Of a DNA stretch of 64,000 bases, positions 1 through 10,312 are shown one piece after another. The notes beneath the pieces are model-generated. The model was not told the origin of the DNA. It did not search any database and was given only the letters and a program-made list of their open reading frames with translations. Source of the DNA: Isoetes taiwanensis (lineage: Eukaryota > Streptophyta > Lycopodiopsida > Isoetales > Isoetaceae). The stretch is from positions 935,910 to 999,909 of the forward strand of contig JAJEKV010000147.1 in assembly GCA_021234155.1 (NCBI GenBank), given 5' to 3'. The first letter of the stretch is position 1; every line of letters begins with the position of its first letter. The position numbers and the translations under genes are program-made.

Positions 1-259
1 GTCAGGAAAACGACCTTGCTACAGAGTTTTATGATTGTTCCATGAAGCACACTAGTGTTGCTTGAGTCGATATTCTTATATGGAAGTGGGATTTTACCAT
101 ATCAGCTATGAGAGGGTTTAGAGTGTGTTCAAAGTGCTCTTCTTGACCCGGGCTCTTGGAGTTAAGCCTATATCCCATACTCAATTCTTTTGCATAAGAT
201 AGGGTTCCTTTTGTGCTGGAATAGAATGTCATATATTTTATTGATAAAAGCTGACAAGG

Positions 260-529
260 ATGGGGGACACTAGACTGTCAAAGCCTTGTATACACAAGAC
301 CCATGGGTGGCTTTGGGATAAGTTGCTCCATCTCAAAGTTTATGTACTTGGCAACTTTTACATAGGTATCCCGGTGAACACCGTGAGACATCGCCATGAT
401 CTTCGTATCTCTGCAGTATATCCTCCTTGCCTATTAAATATTAAGACGCTTGAGCATTGTCTCTTTGCTATCCCAGCAAGAGAAATTCGAGAAAGACTAA
501 ACGTTGGAAAGGGTTTGGCTTTCCCCTAA
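260..529 (+). pseudogene. LINE ORF2 C-terminal zinc-binding (zf-RVT-like) fragment
   Basis: The translation resembles the C-terminal zinc-binding segment that follows reverse transcriptase in plant LINEs: a tract ending in a Cys-Leu-Leu stretch (PPCLLNIKTLEHCLF) and then an Ala-Arg-Glu-Ile-rich helix. The usual pattern is CPxC...TLEHCLFxCP; here the first Cys pair and the last Cys look mutated (CP to PP, ACP to AIP). No RT domain precedes it in the same frame, so it is a 5'-truncated, decayed piece. It overlaps the left arm of the hairpin at 467-584. It differs from the LINE fragment at 900-1760 and may be of another family. The call rests on motif recall only. Confidence 0.5.
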
Positions 530-584
530 GCCAAACTCTTTCCAAAATCTAGTCTTTCTCAAGAGTTTCTCTTGCTCGGATAGC
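467..584. repeat. Long near-perfect inverted repeat (hairpin)
   Basis: Arms of about 54 bases (467-520 and 529-584) pair with a few mismatches and a small bulge around a loop of about 8 bases. The left arm lies in the LINE zinc-finger fragment, so the right arm is an inverted partial copy of it. A transcript would fold into a miRNA-precursor-like stem. Confidence 0.75.
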
Positions 585-770
585 CCAGTTGGGTGGTGAG
601 CTTTGCCATAGAGGTGGATTTGTGTATAGTTGTTTAGTTCCTATTGACTTTTCTTGCAGATATAGCCTTGAGTTTGTCCATTTATATCACCAATCCCCCG
701 CTTGATGCATGGTCACATGTGGGCTTGACTTGGGAGCAAAATGGTTCAAGGCCTCTAGAACTAGGAATGT

Positions 771-831
771 ACTAACAAAAGCATCACTATTCCTCTAAGC
801 CAAGGATTAACTACAAGAGAGAGTTCCTTTT
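771..831 (+). repeat. Imperfect direct repeat, copy 1 (flanks LINE RT fragment)
   Basis: About 61 bases starting ACTAACAAAAGCATCACTAT match 1798-1857 in the same orientation with roughly nine differences. The two copies bracket the LINE RT fragment. Confidence 0.7.
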
Positions 832-899
832 GTGGAACATTAAATCAGCAAGAAATGCTCTACCTCGGAGATTGTCATTCCAAGACTTTTTGCAAAGCC

Positions 900-1760
900 T
901 TTGCAGCCTACGGGGAACATCACTTCAGAGCACTGGGTACAATACTTGCAGCAGCTCTATGATCCATTTGGGGTTCGCGCAGCAATACCCCCACAGATGG
1001 GCCCAACACTAGTCATCACTACATGCTTATAATGACTCAGACAATGGTAAGGCAACAGATTTGGACGGCATGCAGGCAGAGTTGCTCAAATGGGCCGGGA
1101 ATCCGATGGTGCCCATCCTAATGGCATTTACAAGAGGGCTTTGCTCCCACAATGGACCACTAGCAGGATTGTTTCCATATACAAGGAGGGTGACCTGAAT
1201 GCCTAGCCAATTACCGCACCATCATGGTCAGTTCGCTCTTTGCAAGACTATTGGCTGGCATTCTTGAGAAATAGTTGATGATGTGGGCAATGGAAGCAGA
1301 GTTGCGGGCTCTCACGTAGGCAGGACTCCAGCCATGACACTCCACCATTGACCACTTATTCACTTTGCAGACCTTGGTTGAAGATAGTAGGAATTGCCGA
1401 CAAGACTGTACTGCTGATTTGTTGATTTCGCAAAAGCTTTTGACATTGTGCCTTGGGATATGTTGTGGGATAGATTAAGGCAGTTGGAGGGCCCTATAGA
1501 TTTGCAAAATGTGATATACAGTTTGTATGAGACATGCTCAGGCCGATTGATACCGTCAGGAAAGCCTGTCATCAGCAGCATTGGAATCCGCCAAGGATGC
1601 CCACTCTCTCCAACGCTCTTTGGCATATATATATAGATCACTTGGAAGATTGGCTCACTAAACATGGGGGAGAGAAAGCCCAGCTCCTACACCATATAAT
1701 TAGGCAACTAATATACGCAGATAATGTGGACCTCAGGGGAATTCATCTCCCTGCCTTCAT
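900..1760 (+). pseudogene. LINE reverse transcriptase fragment, degraded
   Basis: This stretch is colinear at nucleotide and protein level with the RT part of the LINE at about 40.4-41.3 kb. Shared blocks include the CCTACGGGGAACATCAC junction, the KATDLDGMQAELLKWAG-like segment, the AKAFD(I/T)VP block with the first catalytic Asp, RQGCPLSPTLFGIYI, and LIYAD where the catalytic YADD has become YADN. Several frameshifts and stops break it, and the reading frame switches near 1630. It has no endonuclease part and no 3' end, so it is a dead internal fragment of the same LINE family. It is flanked by the 61-bp direct repeats. Confidence 0.8.
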
Positions 1761-1797
1761 GGCATCCTCAACTAACGTGCTGACCACATCGATGCAT

Positions 1798-1857
1798 ACT
1801 AACAAATGCATCACTATTCCTTTAAGCCATGGATTTGACTACAACAAGAGTTCATTT
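1798..1857 (+). repeat. Imperfect direct repeat, copy 2
   Basis: Second copy of the 771-831 sequence, immediately downstream of the LINE fragment. Confidence 0.7.
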
Positions 1858-3190
1858 CCATGATATGCAAAGAGCAACAACATACATCAAGGACATCCAT
1901 ATAACGAGAACACACTTCAAAGATCATCGGGATCATGTATCAAGGAGCAATAAGAGTCCCATACCCACAAAGATGACACTTAAGCTAGCAAACTACCAAT
2001 GGGGGAGCTCGACTAACCTTCGAGCATACATAGTTGGGAGCTTGGGGTGAAGCTTCGAGGTGTGGAGCATCAAATGAGCCCTTTATATAACATCTAACGT
2101 GGGAACAGAGGAAGCAGAAGCAAAAGTATGACACAAGCAGCAATGCCTTACCTGCATTCGCGATAGAAGAACTCGAGCAACTACATGCAATCAGACGTGC
2201 TTACCAAGACTACTAGGTAACCACGAGTTCATTCAAACCCAGAATAGAAAGAAACCTGGAAACAAAGAATCTCTACTTTTTATATATTATTCTTAGCTCT
2301 AGCAAGATATCTACAGTCCAAATCGAGGATTTCAATGCATATTTCAAAACCTCAAACTTCGTCCCTAGGGTTTGCCATGCAGGACCCAAAACAGCAAACC
2401 AATAAAGTGGGCAATGGTAGCTTGCATTTTTAACTCATTTGATGGTGCTATATTTAAGCCAGATGCTTTAAATCGAGTATACAAGTGTGAAGACCAAGAT
2501 GCAAATTAAACGACCAGCAAGAAAATGCTTATTATAAGCAGATGCATTCATACATAGCATATGCTCTAATATGTTCAAACATTTACCTTACAATTCCTTC
2601 CTCTCGATCAAGAACTCTTGCACCATATCTAAACACCATTGCTTCAGCACACATTCTATGCCATATCCTATAACCTCCATTCCCTCTTCCATATCCATAG
2701 CTTTTTTGCTCTCAACCATAGCCATAACCAAATAATTATCCATTGCTGGCTATTATGTGCTCCCACTGAATGCATTTTTTATGGTTCCAAAGATCTAAGA
2801 CTGAGCTAATTTCATCTGATTCTAGGATCCAAGTGAGAAATATAAGCCCCAATGTTGCACAATATGAACATGCGAAACATCAACAATATGATCATCTTAT
2901 TCATATGTTGTTGATCAACAATATGGATGTCTGTGTTATATCATCATCCTGCTGATTAAGATAATTTTGTGATTCAACTAGGCATGTTTAGGCTGGTGCT
3001 CAAGAGAATGATGATGCCTACTTAGAAGACCTTGCCAGTGCATTTCTATGTACCTGTAAAAAATATCCTTATATTCTGCTGATTCTAATCAGGTTTTCAG
3101 GATCTCAATAACCCAAGGGTAAAAATTTTAACAGAATGTGGTTTGGAAAGTCTTGATGAACTCCTGTCCAACCTCAATACGGATTCCATT
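1858..3190. other. No recognisable gene
   Basis: AT-rich sequence with only short, unconvincing open frames. I see no domain, terminal repeat or RNA gene. The last few hundred bases are downstream of the NMNAT stop codon and probably include its 3' UTR. Confidence 0.5.
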
Positions 3191-4770
3191 TCAACAATCG
3201 ACATCGAAAACAACATTATACAGATGCTGCTGTTTAATGTATTCAATAACAGAGTCTGGAGTCAAATACTTTGCAGATAAACCTTGAGCAAAAAAGTCCC
3301 TGCACAAAAATATGACGAGATCAAAACCAGTAGCAAAATAAAAAATAACAGCCACATTTCTTTAAGGTACCTTATTTGAGTAGAACTTATGTTATTTTGA
3401 ACTAGCTCATCCACAATAATAATGTTTTCCTGCACCACATTGTTATACAAAATTCTTAAATGATACAACTATAGTGATAAATGTTTGTCCAGAATACTTA
3501 CCTTGTACTCCTTTAGCATAGCATTATGCAAAATAAATTCCTTTATATTCCTTTGTCCTCTAGAGATGCAAACTATGCCATAACATTGGCATATTGTCTT
3601 AATCTGCAAATAAAAAAAAAAAAAATCTGCATAAAATAAACAATTAACACAATGCAAATGAGTGAGGCCACTCTTCTCTAACCTGGTCAATCTCCCACAA
3701 ACCAGGCACAATAAGAGATTCTACTAGATCGGCTCCACAAAGTAACATCACGTCCACATTTCCTGCAAACATTACACTTTGACATCCCCCGTAGACAAGG
3801 ATCTCAGGACTAGCAATGTAAACATAAATTCTACCTCTCGCATTTACTGCATCCTTTATTCTCGCTAACACAGTTAATGTTTTTTGATAGCCTGCTTGTT
3901 TAGCCTTCTCAAAACAACATAAAAGTGAAAGTTAAGCTGACAGATAGAACTTGCTCCAGGGACTGAGACACATTAAAGGATCAACATAAAACAGCTCAAC
4001 AAATGAAGAATGGGATGATAAGAAATATAATGCCAGAGTTTGTTGCAATAGCATCTATGGCACTATTTCCATCCCTTGCAATAAAGGTGATTTCTAAGGT
4101 TTGAGAACATACTTCCCATGGGTCCACCATAATATATGATGAATCAGCTGCCGCCAATTCACAGAGCCGAATTCTATGCTTTGCTGGAGCCAAACCCTAC
4201 ATGTAAACGCAATGGTTAAACGTTTAGATTTTTTCTAGAGGATGACATCCATTTGCTATATAGATTTTCCACAGACCTTTTTAGCATAAGCATCATTTAC
4301 AGGTGACATGTATGCTCCTACCACATTGTAATTACGCGATCGTAGAGCATCCTTTGCAAGCTCTGGGGAAATAACCATTACATGTATCATAAACATGGGG
4401 CAAATTGAGGGATATTATAATACAATGCCAAAAGGTAACATTTTGATACCAAACATGCGCAGATGCATATATGTTGGAGGATTGAAGCTTCCTGCAGATA
4501 CCAGAACCACTTGCCTGCATTTGGACAAATATCATGATCCTCTTCAATCGAATAAAAAGACAAGTTTTACCTACCTTAAGGCATTTGATAATTTACACTG
4601 AAGCTTCTCCAAGGGGAGAGGGATATCAGAGGAGCTTGCATCCTGTGTTCTATTTTGCATTGCTGCTGTTGGGTGGAACATTGAAAAGGATCATTAAGCT
4701 CATATCTCAATAAAACAAAATCAACTAACTACTGCACCACACCTTCACTATCTGGTATCAACTGCTCCAT
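3191..4770 (-). CDS. NMNAT: Nicotinamide/nicotinic acid mononucleotide adenylyltransferase, 10 coding exons
   Basis: Joins ATP to NMN or nicotinate mononucleotide to make NAD or its deamido form. Exons (minus strand, read downward): 4770-4743, 4665-4575, 4514-4450, 4362-4277, 4196-4113, 3904-3835, 3762-3683, 3603-3502, 3429-3371, 3299-3191. All introns are GT-AG, mostly 60-90 bases (one 208), and every phase joins. The total is 774 bases, 257 residues; known plant forms are about 240. Family blocks in order: VVLVSAGSFNPPTYMHLRMF (nucleotide-binding GxFNPPTxMH), GAYMSPVNDAYAKKGL, KHRIRLCELA, VDPWE, YQKTLTVL, VMLLCGADL, YGIVCISR, NIIIVDELV, ISSTQIR (SxTxxR motif kept), LSAKYL, and HLY near the end. 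The start at 4770 adds 11 codons in frame; the Met at 4660 is the alternative. A CAG/GT acceptor just upstream of 4770 suggests a further 5' exon. No defect is visible. Confidence 0.93.
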
Positions 4771-5039
4771 TCTCTTAACTGCAAGCAAAAATAGTGTTGT
4801 TGATAAGATTTATACAGCATATACTTGTACAATATGTACCACTTAGCGAGCAGGTTTCATTTCACATGGTATGGGCTGGTATTGACATTCCCTAAAATTT
4901 GCTTCCAATAGAAAAATAAAAGAGCTAGAACTTTCTGTATGTGGTATTAACTGTAGTTTCAAGTCTTATCTCATTTACATGTTAAGTTTTTCTTGAAGCC
5001 AACAGCATATGATAGCTCTCAACGATCCATTTGTGGTTC

Positions 5040-5990
5040 TAATTGTTGGCGATTCTTGCAATCTGATCTTGTTATAGGGATGTTTGGTGGAAGCATGTAG
5101 GGTCTTTGACAGTTTGCTAAACCATAATGGCTTTGTTTGGCTGATATTTACACAGTTTGGTGAGACTGAGGTGGCATTAGACTGTTTCGAGAACATGCAA
5201 AAGCATGAATAATAAAGCATCTACTAGCATTCTTTCTGCATTCTACCACTCGGGCTTAGTAGATGAGGCTACATGTTATTCTGGAACCATGCACAAACCT
5301 CATGCAATGGAGGCAAATACACACCAAATTAGCTGCATGATTAGTCCCTTGCTCATTCAGATACTTTTACAAAGCTAAACGTGACTCAAAGATGCTTTTC
5401 AAAATATATTCATCCCTAATGACTTTACTGAGTGCTTGTGAGAGGCATTGCAATCTGGATTAAGAAAGCAATATTTTGAATTTGATATCGAAAGAAACAG
5501 TGCTACCTCTCATAAACCGTGTTGGCTAACATGTTTTGAAGGTGGGCTAACACTGTTGTTGTCTAATTTGTAACTAGTTGACCTTCTGTTCTATGTGATG
5601 TTGGGAATATGTCACAAGCATCAGGTTCGAAGACATGACATCTTAATTTACCAATCTGTAAAAAACTCTGCAGGCCTCCTCCAAGCTTCCACATTTTGCA
5701 TAAGTATAAATAAGAGAGTTTCCAACAAAATAGAAATCTGAAATCTCCTTTCACGGATCTGATCATGGATACAGCTTAAATGCTCGACATGCCTTGAGGA
5801 CATTTAGAAATCTGATTTTAGTCGGTTTAATGCCTGAAAGAAATGAAGTGACAGAAATCATATTTCATCTATCTCTTCCAACTGGTCCGAGCTTCTTCTG
5901 TACATCTATTCTCAAGGAAGAAATCTCAGTGATATGCTGTCCAGAGCTCAGAGTTTATAAACATATTGCGTCAATCTACATAAATGCCTG
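5040..5990 (+). pseudogene. PPR (PLS-type) gene debris
   Basis: Broken plus-strand reading frames carry pieces typical of plant PPR proteins. Around 5060-5220 the frame reads like a VFDSL...QFGETEVALDCFENMQ segment, around 5230-5310 like the SGLVDEA block, around 5420-5520 like LLSACERHCN with FEFDIERNSA, and around 5790-5870 like FRNLILVGLMPERNEVT. Stops and frameshifts occur between all of them. This is the expected order of a PPR motif, the GLVDEA segment and the LLSAC / E-motif tail. It lies in the opposite orientation to the intact PPR ORF at 6480-8090. Confidence 0.5.
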
Positions 5991-6251
5991 ATCATAATCT
6001 TCACAAAGCATGTGTTACTTTGTTATTCCAACTTGATGAATAATTCAATGTAAATAAACTTCTTTTCCGGGGTAGCTTTTATTTCTTTTCACTAGATCAT
6101 ACGACTCTACGATTCTTGTACAAACCAGAGACAAAGAAGACAAGTTGGTGCCTTTTGGTCTGCCGTGTCCCTTGCCTTTGCTACTTTGTTCAAAACTAAG
6201 ACAGAAAAGATGGTATTGAAACCAAGCTCTCCTGTGCTGCGCCACTGAAGA

Positions 6252-6363
6252 ACCTTTTCTGGTAAATGGTTTCCCTCCTAATTGAGATCCTCTTCTCTCC
6301 ATTTACCACCTTTTCTGGTAAATGGTTTCCCTCCTAATTGAGATCCTCTTCTCTCCATTTACC
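6252..6363. repeat. Tandem duplication, 56 bp x 2
   Basis: Two apparently identical 56-base copies, 6252-6307 and 6308-6363, beginning ACCTTTTCTGGTAAATGG. They lie between the PPR debris and the PPR gene's 3' end. Confidence 0.9.
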
Positions 6364-6479
6364 TCCAAATGTTGGCAGAATAGTTTGGCATGGTTGTCTC
6401 TTAAAAGGGAAGATAATTTATCTTGTCGGGCTATTTCACAAATGACACCATATGGAGTCACGTTATAACCTTGATATAT

Positions 6480-8090
6480 TCATGATAAAGATGCAGCATA
6501 TATATTGGATAGGGATGTATATATTGCTGCATCCTTTGGATCAAGATTGAAAATATGTTCTGCAGCATACTTTCCTTGCAATGTGTCCATGTACAGAGAA
6601 CAAGATCGGAGCAGTGATGTCCATAATGTGACATCAGGATTGGGAGGCATATTACTTATTAGATCAGATGCCTCATCCAACCATCCTGCTTGTCCAAGAT
6701 CGGTAACCCTGCAGGTAAAATGCTCCAATGTTGGTGTGAGTTTACAATTGCCAGCCATTAAAAGAAGATAAAAAAAGCCCTCGTCTACTAAACATGTACA
6801 GAAAGCAGATACAAAAGTAGCAGTATGGGGAAGTATCCCTTGTAATAACATAGCTTGAAATACTTTTAAAGCCTCGGTGGGATATCCATACTGAGAATAT
6901 GCTGTGATGATGGTATTCCATGAGATTAAGTCCCTTTGCGTTAAATTGTCAAATACTCGAGATGCTTCATCCAAACAGCCACATTTTCCATACATATCAA
7001 CCAAAGCATTCCCCATAATTACATCAAAAGCAAACTCACTACATAAACTCAGAGTATGTGCCCATTTTCCTTCAGTAAGGGCTGCACCCTGTGCACACAT
7101 GTTAAAAATGCTTACAAAGGTGCTCTTATCGGGCCTAAAACCTTCCAATTGCATCTGTTTGAAAAGGCGGAGTGCTTGATCAAGCTTCCCGTGTTGGGAA
7201 TAACCCGCAATAAGAGCATTCCATGCTACTACATCTCGAGTTTGCATGTTGTTAAAGAAGTCCATTGCCTTGCCAAGCTGGCCAGATTGAGCATACAATG
7301 CAAGAACGGCAGTCCATGAGACAGTATCTCGTTCCGGCATTTGATGAAACAGTTCTAAGGCTAAATCAAATTGTCCAAGTTGGGCATGAGCTGCAACTAC
7401 GGTTGTCCATGAGACCACATCTTTCCTGGGCATTAGAGTGAAAAGTTTCATAGCTTCATTGAGGTCTCTATTTTGTATGTAAGCTGCAATTATTGCATTC
7501 CAGGAGACCACATCCCTGAATGGCATTTTTTTAAATAACTCTAACGCAGCTTCAAGTTGCCCACTCTTTGCATAAGCTGCAAGCATGGTGTTATAAGAAA
7601 CTACATCAGGTTGAGGCATATCTTTGAAAAGTCTAATAGCTTCTATGACCTTTCCTGCTTGTACATAAGCTGAAATCATGATGTTCCATGAAAATGAGTT
7701 CCTGTAAACCATATTATTGAAAACTTCCAAAGCATTCCCAAGAGCCCCACATCTGCCATACATCTGCACAAGAAGGTTTCCAATAAATCTATTTTGTATA
7801 AGGCCATAATTCACAACTTGCTGATGAATCTGTATTCCTTCTTTCAGGGCTTTTGGGTCACTGCAACTTCTCAACCTACGAGCAATTGAAGTAATTTGGG
7901 GGTGTTCATTGCGCTTTCTGCAAATCTTGATATTACAAGATGGTGATTGGAGGACTTTATCGTTCGGACATGTTCTTGGCACATCAAATAAAAAATCACT
8001 GACCTGTTGTGGTATCAGCGTTGAAGATTTTTGCTGGAACAACTTGAAGGTCTCCCCGTTCCGACGGATCTCATGACGTACTTTAAACAT
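6480..8090 (-). CDS. Pentatricopeptide repeat protein, PLS type, truncated E region
   Basis: Single-exon ORF of 536 codons starting at ATG 8090. PPR proteins bind organellar RNA one base per motif and act in editing, splicing or stability. The first ~60 residues are Arg/Lys/Ser-rich and nearly free of acidic runs at the tip (MFKVRHEIRRNG), compatible with an organelle transit peptide. From about residue 65 comes a LRSCSD...IHQQVV...LVQMYGRCG unit, then about six consecutive 31-residue S-type motifs (DVVSWNAIIAAY-like) to about residue 300, then P/L/S triplets. The C-terminal segment (LTPTLEHFTC...GWLDEA..LI..MP) is an E-like motif. Oddities: the usual SACSHAGLVDEG block is shortened by about four residues (CTCLVDEG), and the protein stops just after SNIYAA, so E+/DYW domains are absent. 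It could be a short functional PPR or an early pseudogene. Confidence 0.85.
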   Translation of the reverse strand: MFKVRHEIRRNGETFKLFQQKSSTLIPQQVSDFLFDVPRTCPNDKVLQSPSCNIKICRKRNEHPQITSIARRLRSCSDPKALKEGIQIHQQVVNYGLIQNRFIGNLLVQMYGRCGALGNALEVFNNMVYRNSFSWNIMISAYVQAGKVIEAIRLFKDMPQPDVVSYNTMLAAYAKSGQLEAALELFKKMPFRDVVSWNAIIAAYIQNRDLNEAMKLFTLMPRKDVVSWTTVVAAHAQLGQFDLALELFHQMPERDTVSWTAVLALYAQSGQLGKAMDFFNNMQTRDVVAWNALIAGYSQHGKLDQALRLFKQMQLEGFRPDKSTFVSIFNMCAQGAALTEGKWAHTLSLCSEFAFDVIMGNALVDMYGKCGCLDEASRVFDNLTQRDLISWNTIITAYSQYGYPTEALKVFQAMLLQGILPHTATFVSAFCTCLVDEGFFYLLLMAGNCKLTPTLEHFTCRVTDLGQAGWLDEASDLISNMPPNPDVTLWTSLLRSCSLYMDTLQGKYAAEHIFNLDPKDAAIYTSLSNIYAASLS

Positions 8091-8620
8091 AACTCCTTTC
8101 CATTATTTAACTTTTTGCCCTCCAGTCGGGTCCACAATTTGTATGATATGTCACGTTGAATCCCCAATTTAAAGCTTGCTACAAAGTGCAGAGCAAACTT
8201 TTAGGCCAGTTTGGAGTAGAGGAGATTTTGCATTGTAAAATTTGTTGATTTTTCAGAAATGCTTTAAACTTCCGTTGTTTTAAAGTCAGCTCTCACGAGA
8301 ACGGTGGGTGGTCCAGCCCTGTAGTCAAATATCCCCAAGTTCTGAAGTCTCGTGCTGCTAACGTGCTACCGCAATATATACGTCAAGTAAGTGGCTATGT
8401 GTTCCGGCAGTTATTGGATCATAATTTTACAACAGATCAGAATGAATGATAAGCAGAGTAGATTTCCCAATTAACATTTTCGACGTCCTGCGGGTTTTTT
8501 TGGCAAAAAGGCCGTCGGATCTGCCTTCCCTTTTGTCTGGGCTTCTAATTCCCGCTGCCCCATGGCAGATAAGAACATGGCGAGCTTGATTTTTTCTAGC
8601 ATTTCGTGATGGCCCGATGG
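8091..8620. other. 5' flank of the PPR gene, no gene seen
   Basis: Noncoding sequence between the PPR start codon and the outer end of the inverted-repeat element. It probably holds the PPR promoter; I cannot assign a TATA box with confidence. Confidence 0.5.
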
Positions 8621-8720
8621 GAAGCCTTAAATTTGAATGGGACCCCTAGTTTTGTTTTGATTGGCAAGTTTTCACCTTGCCATTCAATTTTTTGGCAAAT
8701 TTTGTGTGTGCTAAAAACCT

Positions 8721-8755
8721 ATTCTATTCTATTCTATTCTATTCTATTCTATTCT
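8721..8755 (+). repeat. Microsatellite (ATTCT)7
   Basis: Seven perfect pentanucleotide units in the outer left arm. The matching place in the right arm (about 16000-16020) has no expansion, so it grew after the arms separated. Confidence 0.95.
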
Positions 8756-8854
8756 TTTCTTTTGCATGTCCAAATTTTTGAGACACATTCAAAGATTAGC
8801 TTAACCCATGAAAATAAGGAAAAAAAATACATTGAAACTATCCTTATTGCACTA

Positions 8855-8876
8855 TCTTGGATCATTGGATCCAAGA
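8855..8876. repeat. Perfect 9-bp stem-loop near the HUH element's end
   Basis: TCTTGGATC, loop ATTG, GATCCAAGA. The position close to the element edge resembles the hairpins recognised by HUH enzymes; whether it is recognised here is inference. Confidence 0.7.
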
Positions 8877-9294
8877 ATATTGACATGAATATGACACATC
8901 AAGGGCCACGGAATTTACACATCAGCCCCATGTATACTCTTTCGCACCCCAAATGACCATATACGTACAATCATACAAGGTATAGATCAATGCATGCAAT
9001 GAATTAATAAATCAAGACTATTGCATTGTGAAACATTGGTAACAAGAAGTTAAAGTCAACAAGCAGCATATATTCACAATGTGACAGTACAGAGAGGTAT
9101 GTATGTTAACTGGAAAACATACAGCCGAAAAGCAAGAGTCAACAAAATGCAAACTGCACAAGAGCTTCATGGAGAAGCTTCAGAAACGACTTGGCTGTCC
9201 ACAACATCTATACATGACCAAAACAGAAGACGAAGAAAGAGCATGAGCTCCACCACACACGTGAGGAAGATAGAACATGGGATCCAGAACTCCC

Positions 9295-9728
9295 TCATGC
9301 CTGCATGGTGCGGAAGTATGTCTTCCCAAGACGCTCAAGAGTGTTATTCTGCTTGATCAGCAAAGCTCGCATCAAATTGACATAACCACGAAATACCCTG
9401 CGTTGCTTCAATGAGACCTTCAGGTCCTCTATGTCCAAGCAGTGCAACGCTTCGTCTAGACGCTGAATAGCGTTGCACATGGCTGTTCTACATTCTCTAA
9501 TACTATTGTCTCCTTTGACAGCAAGTCTATGTCCACATGGAGATGAAAACACTCAGGCCTGTTATCAGCTACAACTTCAGCAGGCTTCTCAATTTCCTCA
9601 TCCGAATCTGTGTCCACATTTACAAGGGGGCTGAAAACAGCATCCCTAGGCCCCTCGCTCAAAACATTAGCAACATCTGCACCTACGCCTCCACCTACGC
9701 CTACATGAAAAGCAAACAGTATGTACAT
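9295..9728 (-). pseudogene. 3' exon(s) or frameshifted tail of the HUH element gene
   Basis: Two overlapping minus-strand frames. 9728-9456 has a Gly/Val-rich start and an acidic SDEEIEKP tract. 9552-9295 reads as a helical, Arg/Leu-rich segment (LDEALHCLDIEDL, RVFRGYVNLMRALL). A TTTTCATGTAG acceptor-like sequence lies just inside the upstream end, so this may be a later exon of the same gene, with a frameshift or a further intron near 9550. I recognise no domain. Confidence 0.35.
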
Positions 9729-9751
9729 AAGTAAAGCAAATGGAGCTGCAC

Positions 9752-10312
9752 TTATTGAGCAGAGAAGGAATAATCGCCAAAATTCAAAGGAATGTAAGAG
9801 GGGCAGCCAGCCAGGGGTGTGTCTGCAGCATGCTCAGGCGCTCTATCTCCATGTTCTTGACTGCCATCCTCCTCATTGCCATCATCTTCCTCAACATCCC
9901 CAATCACAGCCTCAGCGTCCCAAAATCTCCTTCTACGCTTCCCTACACGCTCCACTGGCACTATTCCAGGAGGAAGACCATACACAACACTTCTAACATC
10001 CGCATGAGAGGCATACTTGGGATTTAGTGTGAGGCGCCATGCAGCCTCCACACGCTGCTGTGAAATGAATGTCGTGTTGGATGGAAGAACCCATGCCCCA
10101 CTCAAGACGAATTTCCCAGTCCGGAGCATGCTACAGACAGTTTGAATCAGGGATGCAGTCAGCTGTCTCTTCCCATGATAGGACTGAAAATGTTTGGCCT
10201 TTGCAAAGAGGTTCCTGTTATCAAGTGTTACATAATTTTTTATCTCCCCTGCTCCGTACAAAGCATACAACTCCTTTCCAAGCTCAATCTGTTCTGCAGT
10301 GACAGATTTCAT
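9752..10312 (-). pseudogene. C-terminal region of the HUH protein
   Basis: Continuation of the Rep ORF in another frame; its ATG overlaps the upstream stop in an ATGA tetranucleotide. It begins with a helical SVTAEQIELGKELYALYG segment and a KNYVTLDNRNLFAKAKHF block, then a RVGKRRRRFWD basic cluster followed by an acidic run (DVEEDDGNEEDG), a layout that suggests nucleic-acid binding and nuclear localisation. The overlap is more likely a one-base indel or an unrecognised intron than a real second start. No helicase motif (GxGKS) is present. Confidence 0.5.

Noticed and set aside
10309-10312. Bacterial-style coupled ORFs (ATGA overlap)
   Set aside because: The surroundings are eukaryotic (spliced genes, LTR elements), and the overlap is more simply an indel or a missed intron.
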